A stretch of 64,000 bases of DNA from Aestuariivita sp. (GTDB lineage Bacteria; Pseudomonadota; Alphaproteobacteria; Rhodobacterales; Rhodobacteraceae): positions 930,001 to 994,000 of the forward strand of contig JAGYKE010000004.1 in the NCBI GenBank assembly GCA_018401465.1, given 5' to 3'. This document shows positions 44,522 through 55,500 of this stretch, piece by piece (the first letter of the stretch is position 1; every line of letters begins with the position of its first letter). The position numbers were made by a program, and so were the translations under genes. The notes under the pieces were generated by a model. It ran no database searches. It saw only the letters and a program-made list of their open reading frames with translations, and had not been told where the DNA came from.

Positions 44522-45853
44522 ATGAAAAATTTTCTGATCGTCGCTTTGGCCGGGATCGTCTCGGGCGCGATCGCGACCACGCAGGTCGCGGGGCCCCTGC
44601 TGGCGCAGGAACCGGCGCGCAACAACAACGTTTATGAACAGCTCGATCTTTTCGGAGACATCTTCGAACGTATCCGCGCCCAGTACGTGGAAGAAGTGGA
44701 CGCAGGCGAACTGATCGAGGCGGCGATCAACGGCATGCTGACCTCGCTCGACCCGCATTCGAGCTATCTGTCGCCCGAGGATACCGCGCAGATGCGGGTG
44801 CAGACGCGCGGCGAATTCGGCGGCCTTGGCATCGAGGTCACGCAGGAGGAAGGCTTCGTCAAGGTCGTCTCGCCCATCGACGGGACACCGGCGGACGAAG
44901 CCGGGATCGAAGCGGGCGACTTCATCACCCATGTGAACGGCGAAAGCGTGCTGGGGCTGACGCTCGATCAGGCGGTCGAGATGATGCGCGGACCGGTCGG
45001 GTCGGAAATCGTCATCACCGTCGTGCGCGAAGGCGAAACCGAACCTTTCGACGTGGCGATCATCCGCGACACGATCAAGCTGACCGCAGTGCGGTCGCGT
45101 CTTCAGGGTGAAACGGTCGTGCTGCGGGTCACGACGTTCAACGATCAGACCACGCCGAACCTCGAAGCGGGCCTGAAGGACCAGATTGAAGCCGCAGGCG
45201 GGATCGACAACGTGAACGGTGTCGTGCTTGACTTGCGCAACAACCCCGGCGGGCTGCTGACCCAGGCGATCCAGGTGGCGGATGCCTTCCTTGAAAAGGG
45301 CGAGATCGTCTCGACCCGGGGTCGCAACCCCGAAGACGGCGAACGCTTCAACGCCACGCCGGGCGACCTGATCGCGGGCAAGCCCATCGTCGTGCTGATC
45401 AACGGCGGTTCGGCTTCCGCGTCCGAAATCGTCGCGGGTGCGCTGCAGGATCATCGCCGGGCCATCGTCGTGGGCACCAAGAGCTTCGGCAAGGGATCGG
45501 TGCAGACGGTCATGCCGCTGCGGTCGGACGGCGCGATGCGCCTGACCACGGCGCGCTATTACACGCCGTCGGGCCGGTCGATCCAGGCGCTGGGCGTGTC
45601 GCCCGACATCGTCGTGGAACAACCCCGGCGCGCCCCGGCCGAAGAAGAGGAAGCCGCCACCAATCGTGGCCGGTCCGAGGCCGACCTTCGGGGCCGTTTG
45701 AACAACGACAGTCTGTCGGAGGATGAACTCCGCCAGATCGAGGCGGACCGTGCCAAGGCGGAAGAGACGGCACGCCTGCGCGAAGAGGATTATCAGCTGG
45801 CCTATGCTGTCGACATCCTCAAGGGCCTGTCGGCGATGGCGCCCGCCCGGTAA
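44522..45853 (+). CDS. ctpA: C-terminal processing peptidase, S41 family
   Basis: 443 residues with a signal/anchor (FLIVALAGIVSGAIATTQVA). A PDZ domain covers about 95–175 (GLGIEVTQEEGFVKVVSPID). The catalytic S41 domain has GSASASEI at 296–303 (nucleophile Ser) and the general-base Lys324 in SFGKGS, with LDLRNNPGG upstream. The C-terminus has a charged, probably flexible segment (RRAPAEEEEAATNRGRSEAD). It processes or degrades periplasmic proteins, including cell-wall enzymes, which fits its position behind the EnvC-like gene. Confidence 0.95.
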   Translation: MKNFLIVALAGIVSGAIATTQVAGPLLAQEPARNNNVYEQLDLFGDIFERIRAQYVEEVDAGELIEAAINGMLTSLDPHSSYLSPEDTAQMRVQTRGEFGGLGIEVTQEEGFVKVVSPIDGTPADEAGIEAGDFITHVNGESVLGLTLDQAVEMMRGPVGSEIVITVVREGETEPFDVAIIRDTIKLTAVRSRLQGETVVLRVTTFNDQTTPNLEAGLKDQIEAAGGIDNVNGVVLDLRNNPGGLLTQAIQVADAFLEKGEIVSTRGRNPEDGERFNATPGDLIAGKPIVVLINGGSASASEIVAGALQDHRRAIVVGTKSFGKGSVQTVMPLRSDGAMRLTTARYYTPSGRSIQALGVSPDIVVEQPRRAPAEEEEAATNRGRSEADLRGRLNNDSLSEDELRQIEADRAKAEETARLREEDYQLAYAVDILKGLSAMAPAR

Positions 45854-45877
45854 AGTTGCATCACGCAACGCAAGGGG

Positions 45878-45899
45878 GCGCGCGGGGCAACCCGCGCGC
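45878..45899 (+). terminator. Hairpin terminator after ctpA
   Basis: Nine-base-pair stem GCGCGCGGG/CCCGCGCGC with a GCAA tetraloop, then TTCAT, 25 bases after the ctpA stop. It separates the gpmI–ctpA unit from the TRAP transporter genes. Confidence 0.65.
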
Positions 45900-46000
45900 T
45901 TCATCGTTTCGGGAAGCCGATAATCGTTGCAAGGGGCTTCAGGCTGCGCATAGTCGACCCCGATGTCCGCCGCCTTGCGGGCAAAACGGGAGGATAAAGA

Positions 46001-46957
46001 ATGCAGTTCACCAAGATCGCGGTTGCCGCCGCACTCACGCTTGCGCTGGGCGCGACAGCCGCCATCGCCGAGACGCGCATCACCTACAAGTCGGCCAAGG
46101 TCGAGACGTCCTACTACCAGATGGGCGTGCAGATCGCCGAGGCGATGAAGGCCGGATCGGGCGATTCGATCATCGTCACGGTCGAGGAAAGCCAGGGATC
46201 GGTGCAGAACGTGATGGAAGTGCGGGCGCGCGGCGCCGATTACGTCTTCACCACGCCGCCGGGCCTTGTGGGCGCGGCACAGAAGGCCACCGGGCCCTTC
46301 GCCGACAAGGGCGATCCCGCCTTCGACGAGATCCGTGCGCTGTTCCCGATCCCTTCGCTGACCATGCACTTCGTGGTGCGCGCCGACAGCGGCATCGAGA
46401 GCTTCGCCGATCTTGAAGGCAAGACGATCCTTCTGGGCAAGGGCACCTTCAGCGCGACCGAAGGCGAGAAATACCTCCAACTCTTCGGTCTCGAAGGCAA
46501 GGTCACGCTGGCCGATGTGGAACTGTCGAACGCCGTGCCCGCACTGAAGAACGGGCAGATCGACGGCTTCGTGACCGCCGGGTCCTTCCCGGCGCCGAAC
46601 GTGATCGAAGCCGCGGCGTCGATGGGCGTGAAGGTGCTGTCGCTGAACGAAGAGCAGATCGCCGCCACCAAGCGGTCGCGCCTCGTGATCCCGGCGGGCA
46701 CCTATTCGGGTCAGGGCGCCGACATCATCACCACCTCGCTGTCTGTGGGGGCCTTCACCACCACCAAGATGGACGAGGAAACCGCCTATCAGCTGACCAA
46801 GACCTTCTGGGAAGGCAAGGCGACGATGGGCGCGGCCGCGCCCTGGTGGAACGGCGTGGATGCCGGCCTGATGGGCGACATCAACGTGAAGTTCCATCCC
46901 GGCGCGATCCGCTATTATAAGGAAGCGGGTATCGCGCTGAACGACGCGCAGATGTAA
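46001..46957 (+). CDS. TAXI-family TRAP transporter solute-binding protein
   Basis: 318 residues, signal peptide MQFTKIAVAAALTLALGATA. The TAXI hallmarks are ITYKSAKVETSYYQMGVQIA with early VEESQGSVQNV, GLVGAAQKATGPF and the C-terminal AMGMV-like HPGAIRYYKEAGI. Typical length. It captures a solute, probably a carboxylate or amino acid such as glutamate, in the periplasm for the fused permease downstream. The ligand cannot be read from sequence. Confidence 0.93.
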   Translation: MQFTKIAVAAALTLALGATAAIAETRITYKSAKVETSYYQMGVQIAEAMKAGSGDSIIVTVEESQGSVQNVMEVRARGADYVFTTPPGLVGAAQKATGPFADKGDPAFDEIRALFPIPSLTMHFVVRADSGIESFADLEGKTILLGKGTFSATEGEKYLQLFGLEGKVTLADVELSNAVPALKNGQIDGFVTAGSFPAPNVIEAAASMGVKVLSLNEEQIAATKRSRLVIPAGTYSGQGADIITTSLSVGAFTTTKMDEETAYQLTKTFWEGKATMGAAAPWWNGVDAGLMGDINVKFHPGAIRYYKEAGIALNDAQM

Positions 46958-46976
46958 GCGTCAGAGCGAAACAAAA

Positions 46977-47006
46977 GGCCGGGCGCAACCCGCGCCCGGC
47001 CCTTTT
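46977..47006 (+). terminator. Hairpin between TRAP binding protein and permease genes
   Basis: Perfect ten-base-pair stem GGCCGGGCGC/GCGCCCGGCC (46977–46986 and 46992–47001), loop AACCC, then CTTTT. It lies between co-directional genes 61 bases apart, so it probably works as a partial terminator or 3' stabiliser that keeps binding protein in excess over permease. Confidence 0.75.
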
Positions 47007-47018
47007 CATGGCCGTCCC

Positions 47019-48797
47019 ATGCTGCATGACGATCTCCCCATCCGGTTCAAACCGCTCTGGCTGCTGCTGGCGGCGGTGTCGGTCGCGTTCCATATCGGGC
47101 TGATTTTCTGGGGGCTGGTCCCCAACCTTGTCAGCCGCCCGCTGCACATGGCGCTGGTGTTGCCTTGGATCTTCGTCTTTGCCGCGCGCACGCCCTGGCA
47201 ATTGTGGTCGGGCATGGTCTTCGCGGCCCTTGGCATGGCGGCGTCGATCTGGATCGCGGTCAGCCATGACCGGCTGTCCGACCAATACGGCTTTCTCGAA
47301 AACGGGTTCCAGATCGGCGTCGCCGTCGTCCTTCTGGTCTGCGTGATCGAGGCCGCGCGCCGCGCCATCGGCTGGCCCTTGCCCATCGTCGCGATCCTCG
47401 CGCTGGCTTATGCCTTCTTCGGCGATCACATTCCCGGCCAGTTCGGCCATTCGGGCACACCGCTCAAAAGCTTTCTCGGCACGCTCACCATCGCCGAAGG
47501 CGGCATCTGGGGCAGCTTGACCGCCGTGTCGGTGGGTGTCGTCGCGATCTTCGTGATCTTCGGCGCGGTGCTGAACGCGGGTGAGGCGGGGCAGGGCTTC
47601 ATGAACGTGGCCGCCGCGGCTGCGGGGCGGCTGACCGGCGGTGCGGCGAAGGTGTCGGTCATTTCCTCGGCGCTCTTCGGGTCGATCTCGGGGTCGGCCT
47701 CGGCCAATGTGGCGTCGACCGGTGCCATCACGCTGCCTGCGATGACGAAGCTTGGGTATCCCAAACGCCTTGCCGGCGCGGTCGAGGCGGTGGCGTCGTC
47801 GGGCGGGCAGATCATGCCGCCGCTCATGGGGGCGGGGGCCTTCGTCATGGTGGAACTGACGGGCGTTCCCTACACGGGCATCATGGCAGCGGCGATCCTG
47901 CCTGCGGCGCTTTACTTCCTTGCCGTCTGGGTGGGTGTGAACGCCTATGCACGGCACACCGATCTGCCGGGCCTTGACCGCGACGCGCAGCCGGGCTGGC
48001 GTGATGTCGCCATCACCTCGGCCTTCTTTCTGGTGCCTTTCGCGGTGCTTCTGTGGGGGATGTTCGGGCTGAAGGTGACGCCGCAATACGCGGCCTGCCT
48101 GGCTATCCTTGCCGGTGCGATCCTGCTCTTCACCGACCGCAGGCTGGGCTTCGATCTGCGGGCGACATGGGCGCGGTTCGAACATGCGCTTCTGACCGCC
48201 GCGCGACAGATCGCGCTGATCGCGTCGATCATCCTCTGCGCCTCGATCGTCATCGGGGTTCTGTCGATCACCGGGCTGGGGGTGAAGATCACCTCGCTGA
48301 TCCTGTCGGGGGCGGGCGGCATGCTTTGGCCCGCGCTTTTGCTGACCGCGCTCGCCTGTCTTGTGCTGGGGATGGAGGTGCCGACGACCGCGGCCTATGT
48401 CATCTGCGTCTCGGTCGCGGGGCCCGCGCTGATCCAGTTGGGGCTGGAACCCTTGCAGGCGCATCTTTTCGTCTTCTGGTACGCGCTGTTGTCCACCATC
48501 ACGCCCCCGGTCTGCGGCGCGGTCTTCATTGCCGCCGGCATGGTGCGCGAGGACTGGCTGCGCGTCGCGCTGACGGCCATGGCGCTGGGCGTGGGGCTTT
48601 ACATCATCCCGCTGGGCATGATCGCGAACCCCGATCTGATCCGCATCGCGACTGACCCGCTGGGCGCGGGCGTCGCCTTCCTGCGGGTGGCGGTGGGGCT
48701 GACGGCGATTTCCTACGGGCTGATCGGCGTGCGCGGGCTTGTGCCCCGTGCAGGCCTGATGGCGCTGGGCGGCGCGATCATCTTCGCGCCGCTCTGA
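47019..48797 (+). CDS. TRAP transporter fused permease (DctQM/TAXI type)
   Basis: 592 residues with roughly 16 membrane helices: a DctQ-like four-helix start (LLLAAVSVAFHIGLIFWGLV, VAVVLLVCVIEAARRAIGW) fused to a DctM-like section with SVISSALFGSISGSASANVASTGAI (conserved Ser-rich loop, read in short parts) and ASSGGQIMPPLMGAGAFVM. This fusion is the rule for TAXI systems. Sodium-driven uptake with the periplasmic binding protein encoded upstream. Confidence 0.94.
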   Translation: MLHDDLPIRFKPLWLLLAAVSVAFHIGLIFWGLVPNLVSRPLHMALVLPWIFVFAARTPWQLWSGMVFAALGMAASIWIAVSHDRLSDQYGFLENGFQIGVAVVLLVCVIEAARRAIGWPLPIVAILALAYAFFGDHIPGQFGHSGTPLKSFLGTLTIAEGGIWGSLTAVSVGVVAIFVIFGAVLNAGEAGQGFMNVAAAAAGRLTGGAAKVSVISSALFGSISGSASANVASTGAITLPAMTKLGYPKRLAGAVEAVASSGGQIMPPLMGAGAFVMVELTGVPYTGIMAAAILPAALYFLAVWVGVNAYARHTDLPGLDRDAQPGWRDVAITSAFFLVPFAVLLWGMFGLKVTPQYAACLAILAGAILLFTDRRLGFDLRATWARFEHALLTAARQIALIASIILCASIVIGVLSITGLGVKITSLILSGAGGMLWPALLLTALACLVLGMEVPTTAAYVICVSVAGPALIQLGLEPLQAHLFVFWYALLSTITPPVCGAVFIAAGMVREDWLRVALTAMALGVGLYIIPLGMIANPDLIRIATDPLGAGVAFLRVAVGLTAISYGLIGVRGLVPRAGLMALGGAIIFAPL

Positions 48798-48800
48798 GCG

Positions 48801-49181
48801 TCACATCGTTTCGAGACAATGCCGCCGGAACGCGCGCTTGAGCATGTCGAGCTCGGCCCGCAGCAATTCGACCTCGGCGCGGATGTCGTCGGCCAAAGCT
48901 TCGCCCGCGATCAGGGTGATGTCGGCCAGAACGGTGTCGCCGTCGCTGATGACCAGCGTCTGCACGCCGTCGGCGATGGCCTCGCGCGGGATGGGCAGAC
49001 GCACGCGCCAGCGCCCCTTGGCATCTTCGGGTGACAGTTCCAGGCCCGTCACCGCGCGGTCCATGTGGCGCACGGTCAGCCTCGGGTCGGCCGAGCCTTC
49101 GCTCCGGGTCAGAATGCCTTCCCAGATGCCTTCCGACAGCCGGGTCTTGGTCAGTTCGAACATACTCGCCTCTTGGGTCAT
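48801..49181 (-). CDS. Hypothetical protein with C-terminal helix
   Basis: 126 residues from ATG 49181, overlapping the stop of the DUF6478-like gene (TGATG); ATG 49163 (MFELTKTRLSEGIWEGIL) is the alternative. β-rich middle (DPRLTVRHMDRAVTGLEL, LVISDGDTVLADITLIAG) and a C-terminal helix ADDIRAEVELLRAELDMLKR with heptad spacing, suggesting an oligomerising coiled coil. I do not recognise the family. Co-translated with the DUF6478-like gene; converges on the TRAP permease. Confidence 0.65.
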   Translation of the reverse strand: MTQEASMFELTKTRLSEGIWEGILTRSEGSADPRLTVRHMDRAVTGLELSPEDAKGRWRVRLPIPREAIADGVQTLVISDGDTVLADITLIAGEALADDIRAEVELLRAELDMLKRAFRRHCLETM

Positions 49182-49954
49182 CAGATCGCCGCCCGCATCC
49201 GGCGCGAGAAGGTCAGGTCGCGCAAGGTGACCTGGTTCATCTCGGGCCCTTCGAAGATCAGGTCCATCCATGCCTTCTCGATGCGCTTTTCGTTGATCCC
49301 GGAATAGGCCAGGTCGAATTCGACCATCACCTTTTCCTCGGCCAGAGGCAGTTCGCGCACGATCTGTTCGGTGTTGGGCCCGTGCCGGATGTTCAGGCGG
49401 GCGAAGATCTCGATGGGTTTTTCCATCTCGACGATGGTGTCCATGCGGATCAGGTGATCCTTCGTCAGCCCGGTGATCGCGGCCTTGGGCAGATCGACCA
49501 CCAGCGACAGGAAACTGCCGTCGAAGCGGAAGACGTCCATGCGCAGGCCGTAAGGGGCCAGATCGGCCTCGCGCGTGTTGCGAAGCTGGCGCAGCGTCAG
49601 TTCCGACCGCGCGCAGTCGTGGAACAGCGTCACCTCGCTGCCCAGCATCGACTTCGTGTCGACCGACGACATGCCCTTGGCGGCGATGGGTCCGCGCCAC
49701 GCCTCGGGGCGCCAGCCCCAGTCGGTGCCGAAGGAGCGGGGAAAGGCGTTCGACCCGATCACCGGAAGGGCCAGCCGTTCGTCGGCGGCGAAGATCACTT
49801 CGTTCAGGAAGCCGCGCAACTGGCGCGCGCGATAGCGGTGGCGGCGCAGCGTCACAAGGTCCTGTCGCGTCGAATCGCGTGCCGCGAGACGCCATTGACG
49901 CAGCATGCGCCCATGCAGGATTCGGTCGATCATACCGCCTAACTGGAACACCAT
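49181..49954 (-). CDS. DUF6478-like protein (Rhodobacterales-restricted family)
   Basis: 257 residues; MVFQLGGM start at 49954, with MIDRILHGR (ATG 49933) as an alternative. Soluble, with an N-terminal basic helix (MLRQWRLAARDSTRQDLVTL, RRHRYRARQL) and a β-rich body containing GTDWGWRPEAWRGPI, TLFHDCARSELTLRQLRN and MRMDVFRFDGSFLSLVVDLP-type strands. I believe this matches DUF6478, a family seen mainly in Rhodobacterales, but this is from memory. No function known. Coupled to the small coiled-coil-tailed protein downstream. Confidence 0.65.
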   Translation of the reverse strand: MVFQLGGMIDRILHGRMLRQWRLAARDSTRQDLVTLRRHRYRARQLRGFLNEVIFAADERLALPVIGSNAFPRSFGTDWGWRPEAWRGPIAAKGMSSVDTKSMLGSEVTLFHDCARSELTLRQLRNTREADLAPYGLRMDVFRFDGSFLSLVVDLPKAAITGLTKDHLIRMDTIVEMEKPIEIFARLNIRHGPNTEQIVRELPLAEEKVMVEFDLAYSGINEKRIEKAWMDLIFEGPEMNQVTLRDLTFSRRMRAAI

Positions 49955-50046
49955 TGACCGATCACCCGCACTTTCTGATTCAGCAACAATCTAGCCAAAT
50001 CGTTTCCGTTTGATAAACCTAGAAAATCACGCGAAGGGCCGCGGCG

Positions 50047-50643
50047 TTACCCGCCGGATACAGGGGCGGGCGTCGCCAGCCGCGTGCCGGACGCCAGATC
50101 GCGCAGAAGTGCCGCCCCCTCGCCGCGCAGGGCAGGGCTGTCTTCCGGGGCATAGAGCGACAGCGCCACCACCTGCCCCCCTGCCGTGAAGACCGATTTC
50201 CAGCGGGTCGCCGACAGGCCGGGCGAGGGCGGCGTGCCGTCCCGGGCCAGGATCAGCGGCTGGGTGCCGGACATCGCTTCGTGTAGAATCTGCGCCCCGT
50301 TCAGACCGGCCTTGAGGCTTGCCATGTCGGGCCGCGGGCCGCCCTGTGGCAGCGGCGTCGCCGTGATCGTGATCAGCGCCAGTGCCAGACCGCCATAGGG
50401 CCCCTGACCCCCCAGCGTGTCACAGCGGGCAGCCAGCGCGAAATCTTCGCGCAGGCTGCGGGGGTCGATGCAATAGCCAAACGGCATCACCACGCGTACG
50501 GCGCCGCCCGACAGCGGCGCCTCACCCAGCGGGGGGGTGCCCGAAGACGCCCCCGCACCGAACCCTGCCCCCGGGTCGCATCCGGACAGGGACAGGGCGG
50601 TCAGGCCTGCAAGGGCTGTGCCCTTACAGGTCCATGTATTCAT
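50047..50643 (-). CDS. Hypothetical lipoprotein
   Basis: 198 residues with a lipoprotein signal: [22 protein letters not shown], lipobox LSGC with Cys22. A Gly/Ala/Pro-rich linker follows, then a domain containing [21 protein letters not shown] and [19 protein letters not shown] recognise no family with confidence; similar lipoproteins occur in Rhodobacterales beside ilvD. Its 5' end overlaps the ilvD 3' end by 20 bases. Confidence 0.65.
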   Translation of the reverse strand: MNTWTCKGTALAGLTALSLSGCDPGAGFGAGASSGTPPLGEAPLSGGAVRVVMPFGYCIDPRSLREDFALAARCDTLGGQGPYGGLALALITITATPLPQGGPRPDMASLKAGLNGAQILHEAMSGTQPLILARDGTPPSPGLSATRWKSVFTAGGQVVALSLYAPEDSPALRGEGAALLRDLASGTRLATPAPVSGG

Positions 50644-52387
50644 GCGACTCGGCCTTGCCGCCGGGATGGGTGACCGCGCCCTTGTAGGTCGCGCCCACCG
50701 TCTGGGCGTATTTCCAGATCGCGCCGCTGGAATAGATCGTCGGGCGCGGGCCTTTCCAGTCAGCCTTGCGCGCGGCGAGTTCGTCGTCCGACAGCGCGAC
50801 CGAAAGTTCGCCCTTGATCGCGTCGATCGTGATCATGTCGCCGTCACGCACCAGTGCAATGGGTCCGCAATACGCCGCCTCAGGCCCGACATGGCCCACG
50901 CAGAAGCCGCGTGTCGCGCCCGAGAAGCGCCCGTCGGTGATCAGCGCGACCTTCTTGCCCATGCCCTGACCGGACAGGGCGGCGGTGGTCGCCAGCATCT
51001 CGCGCATGCCGGGGCCGCCGGCGGGGCCTTCGTTGCGGATGACGATGACTTCGCCTTCCTTGTATTCGCGCTTCTGGACCGCGTCGAAGGCGTCCTGTTC
51101 GCATTCGAAGACGCGTGCGGGGCCGGTGAAGACCTGATCGGCGGCGGCGATGCCCGCCACCTTCACGATAGCGCCTTCGGGGGCAAGGTTGCCCTTCAGG
51201 CCCACGACGCCACCGGTCTTGGTGATCGGGTTCTCGATCGGATAGATCACGCGGCCATCGGCGTCGCGGTCGATGAGGTCGAGCTCTTCGCCGATGGTGC
51301 GGCCCGAGGCGGTGATGCAGTCTTCGTGGATCAGGCCCGCCTTGCGCAGTTCCTTCATCACGACCGGCACGCCGCCCGCCTCGTAGAGGTCCTTGGCCAC
51401 ATAATCGCCGCCGGGCTTGAGGTTCACGAAATAGGGCGTGTCCCGGAAGATCTCGCAGACATCGTCAAGGAAGAACTCGATCCCCGCTTCATGCGCGATG
51501 GCCGGCAGGTGCAGGCCCGCATTGGTCGACCCGCCGGTGCAGGCCACGACCCGCGCGGCGTTCTGCAGCGATTTCAGCGTGACGATGTCGCGCGCGCGGA
51601 TGTTCTGTTCGATCAGCGCCATGACCGCGCGGCCCGAAGCCTCGCCATACTGGTCGCGGCTCTCGTAAGGGGCGGGCGCGCCCGAGGAGTTCATCAGCGC
51701 AAGGCCGATCGCTTCGGACACGCAGGCCATGGTGTTGGCGGTGAACTGGCCGCCGCAGGCGCCCGCGCTCGGGCAGGCGATGCGTTCCAGCACGTCAAGC
51801 GCCTTGTCCGACAGCCCGCCCGCCTGATGGCGGCCGACGGCTTCGAACATGTCCTGCACGGTCAGGTCGCGGTTGAGGTATTCTTCCGGCACCTCGGCCA
51901 CCTTGGGCGCGCGGCCCGGCAGGATCGACCCGCCATAGATGAAGACCGACGGAATGTTCAGACGCACCATTGCCATCATCATGCCCGGCAGCGACTTGTC
52001 GCAGCCCGCAAGGCCGACGATCGCGTCATAGCAATGACCGCGCATCGTCAGTTCGACCGTATCGGCGATCGCCTCGCGCGAGGGCAGCGACGACCGCATG
52101 CCTTCGTGACCCATGGCGATGCCGTCTGTGACGGTGATCGTGGTGAATTCGCGCGGCGTGCCATGCGCTTCCTTCACGCCGCGCTTGACGGCCTGCGCCT
52201 GGCGGTTCAGCGAGATGTTGCAGGGCGCGGCTTCGTTCCAGCAGGTGGCGACGCCGATCAGCGGCTGATGAATCTCGGCCTCGGTCATGCCCATCGCATA
52301 GTAATAGGACCGGTGCGGCGCGCGTTCGGGCCCTTCGGTCACGTGGCGGCTGGGCAGTTTCGACTTGTCGAATTTCGGTGTCAGCAT
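50624..52387 (-). CDS. ilvD: Dihydroxy-acid dehydratase
   Basis: 587 residues from ATG 52387 ([19 protein letters not shown]); 44 codons of upstream open frame lack similarity. It dehydrates dihydroxy acids in valine, leucine and isoleucine synthesis. Iron-sulfur and family Cys in [25 protein letters not shown] and [17 protein letters not shown] are present, as is the C-terminal [16 protein letters not shown] signature with the catalytic Ser. Stand-alone here, as often in alphaproteobacteria. Confidence 0.96.
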   Translation of the reverse strand: MLTPKFDKSKLPSRHVTEGPERAPHRSYYYAMGMTEAEIHQPLIGVATCWNEAAPCNISLNRQAQAVKRGVKEAHGTPREFTTITVTDGIAMGHEGMRSSLPSREAIADTVELTMRGHCYDAIVGLAGCDKSLPGMMMAMVRLNIPSVFIYGGSILPGRAPKVAEVPEEYLNRDLTVQDMFEAVGRHQAGGLSDKALDVLERIACPSAGACGGQFTANTMACVSEAIGLALMNSSGAPAPYESRDQYGEASGRAVMALIEQNIRARDIVTLKSLQNAARVVACTGGSTNAGLHLPAIAHEAGIEFFLDDVCEIFRDTPYFVNLKPGGDYVAKDLYEAGGVPVVMKELRKAGLIHEDCITASGRTIGEELDLIDRDADGRVIYPIENPITKTGGVVGLKGNLAPEGAIVKVAGIAAADQVFTGPARVFECEQDAFDAVQKREYKEGEVIVIRNEGPAGGPGMREMLATTAALSGQGMGKKVALITDGRFSGATRGFCVGHVGPEAAYCGPIALVRDGDMITIDAIKGELSVALSDDELAARKADWKGPRPTIYSSGAIWKYAQTVGATYKGAVTHPGGKAESHEYMDL

Positions 52388-52578
52388 GCGTGGTCTCTCC
52401 TCACCTGGCGACTTTCGAAATAGCGTTGCGTCCTTCGCCACACAAGGCCGTTCGGTGCCGCGTGCAGGGGCGAACAGTCGCCGTGCAGGCCTGCCCGCCT
52501 TGTAATCGGTGGATCGCATGCCTACCGTTCCGGGACCGGCTCCCGCCTGTCGCGGTGGGCCTTTGCGGCTGAAAACGC

Positions 52579-55500
52579 ATGGAAAACACCCTTTTTTCGT
52601 TCATCTGGAAGTACTCCAAACGTCAGCAATTCGTTCTTCTGGCAGTGACGCTGGCGACGTTTCCGTTCCTTTACGCCTCGCTCGAACTGCCCAAGCGGAT
52701 CATCAACGACGCCATCGGTGCCGAAAGCGCGCAGATTGATCTGTGGGATTTCAGCTTCACGCAGGTGGAATACCTCCTGATCCTCTGCCTTGCCTTTCTG
52801 GCCGCGGTGCTGGTGAGCGGGCTGATGAAGATGCGCCTGAACACGATGAAGGGCGTTCTGTCCGAACGGATGCTCCGGCGGTTCCGCTATCAGCTGATCA
52901 GCCGCATGCTGCGCTTTCCGCGGCCCTATTTCCGGTCGACGAGCCAGGGCGAACTGGTCGCCATGGTCACGTCCGAGGCCGAACCGATGGGCGGGTTGAT
53001 GGGCGATGCGGTCGCTCAGCCCGTGTTCCTTGCGGGTCAGATGCTGACGATCCTGACGTTCCTGTTCATGCAGTCGGTCTGGTTCGGGCTGGCGGCTGTC
53101 GCGCTCATCCCGCTGCAGGCCTGGCTGATCCCGATGCTGCAGCGCCAGATAAACCAGCTGAACAAGAAGCGCATCATCGAGGTGCGCCACCTCGCTTCCG
53201 AGATCGGGGAAAGTGCGGCCGGCATCAGTGATCTGCGGGTGAATGGCGGCTGGCGCTATCGCCTGTCCGAGATTTCCGAACGTCTGGGCCGCCTGTTCGA
53301 GATCCGCTTCAAGATCTACCAGAAAAAGTTCTTCATGAAGTTCCTCAACAACTTCATCACGCAGCTGACGCCGTTCTTCTTCTATCTCGTGGGCGGGTAT
53401 CTCGCCATCCGGGGCGAAATCACCGTGGGTGCGCTGGTCGCGGCGATCGCCGCCTACAAGGATATCGCTAGCCCCTGGAAAGAGCTTCTGGATTACTACA
53501 ACCAGGTCCAGGACATGTCGCTGCGCTGGCAGACGGTGACGGAACGCTTCGATCCCAAGGGCACGCTGGACGAAAAGCTGTTCGAGGGCGAACCCGCAGA
53601 CATCCCGCATCTGCGCGGCACGATCTCGATCAAGGACGTCACGGTGCGCGATGCCGACGGCAACACCGTGCTTGAGGACATCACGCTTGACATACCGCCC
53701 GGCGCCCGCGTCGCGATCCAGAGCCGCAGCGATGCCGAACGCGCCGCCTTCGCCGAGCTTCTGACCCGCGAAGTGATCCCGTCGCGCGGGTCGGTGACTA
53801 TTGCGGGCCATGACCTGATGGGCCTGCACCAGATGGTCCTGTCGGCGCGGATCGGGCATGCCCATTCGCGCCCCTATCTGTTCGAGGGCACGCTGGGCGA
53901 CAACCTTCTCATGCCGCTCCGGATCAAGCCGATGGCCGGGGGTGCCACCTCGCGCCGCCGCAACCGCCGCCGGCTCGAGTCGCAGCTGTCCGGCAACAGC
54001 ACCGATCCGCTGGACGCCGACTGGGTCGATCCCGGATTGGCCGGGCTGACCGACGGCGAGGACATCCGCGACTGGTGGTTCACGCTGGTCGAAGCGATGG
54101 GCATAGACGAAATGATGTTCCGCCGCACGCTCAGGTCGCAGTTCGATCCGGCCAAGCATCAGGTCCTCGCCCGACGGATCGTCGGGTTGCGTCCGCTGGT
54201 CCGGGAACGGCTGCGCGAGGCGGGGCTTGACCAGCTCGTTCATCGCTTTGCGCCCGACCAGTTCAACCCGGGCATCCCGCTGGGGGGCAACCTGCTATAC
54301 GCCACGCCGCTGCGCGAGATTTCCCAGGAAGGGCTGGCCGCCGAGGGCCGGTTCCTGACGATCCTTGCCGAAAACAAGCTGGCCGACGATGCGCAGACCA
54401 TCGCAATCGCCGTGATCCAGACCCTGCGCAAGACCTTCGGGCGCGACGGCACCGACCATCCCCTGTTCCGTCGCCTTGGCATCGCCGAGGAGACCTATCG
54501 GCGCCTGACCCAGATCGCCGAGGCGATGGAGGTCGGCGCCCGCGCCCGCGTGCCCGACGCCGACCGCGCGTTGCTGCTGACCGTGCCTTTCCTGCTGAGC
54601 GCCGAACAGATCGGCCCGGCGTTTCCCGAGGAATACAAGAAGAAGATCCTCCAGATCCGCCGCGACAAGGCCCCGCTCCTGCGCAGGCTGATGGGCGATC
54701 AGTTCGTGGCGGTGGACGAAGACGCCTATCTGCCAAGGCTCAGCGCGCTTGAAAACGCGCTGTTCGGGAAAGTGTCGATGATGGCGGGCTCGCGTGCCGA
54801 AGAGATCGAGGGCCTTGTCGCCAAGGCATTCGAGGAAGCGGGTCTGCGCCGCCTGATGGCGGAGATCATCTACGACATGCCGACGGGTCTGGGCGGGGCG
54901 AACCTGCCCGCGGTGCTGCACGAACGCGCCGCCTTCAGCCGCGCGGGGATCAAGCGGCCCGATATCCTGATCCTCGACAAGGCGCTGGCCAGCCATGACA
55001 GCGACAGCCGGTCGCGCACGCGGGACAAGCTGCGCAACCTGCTGCCCAAGACGACGATGATCTTCATGGAAGACAGTTTCGCCCACCCCGCGCGTTACGA
55101 TCTGTACATAGAAATCCGCAATGGCCGCATCGACGGCGTGCGTGACGGCCATGACGATGCCGGTACGGCAGGTGGCGACGATCTGCGCCGCAAGCAGCGG
55201 CTGATCGCCCAGACCGCGCTGTTCGGCAATCTGGATGCGCGCAACCAGCGCCTGCTGGCCTTCAGCGCGCAATGGTTCGACGCGCGGGCGGGCGAGGTGA
55301 TCTTCCGTGCCGGCGAGAAGGCGGATGCCGCCTATCTCTGCCTTGACGGGCAGGCCGAGATGCACTGGCCGGAAAAGGGGCTGGGGTCGCGCCCCATTGC
55401 CAGCATCGGCCCCGGCCGTGTGATCGGTGACCTGTCGATCATCCTGCGCGAGGCGCGCCAGCTGAACCTGATTTCCGTGACCGACACGAAATGGCTGCGC

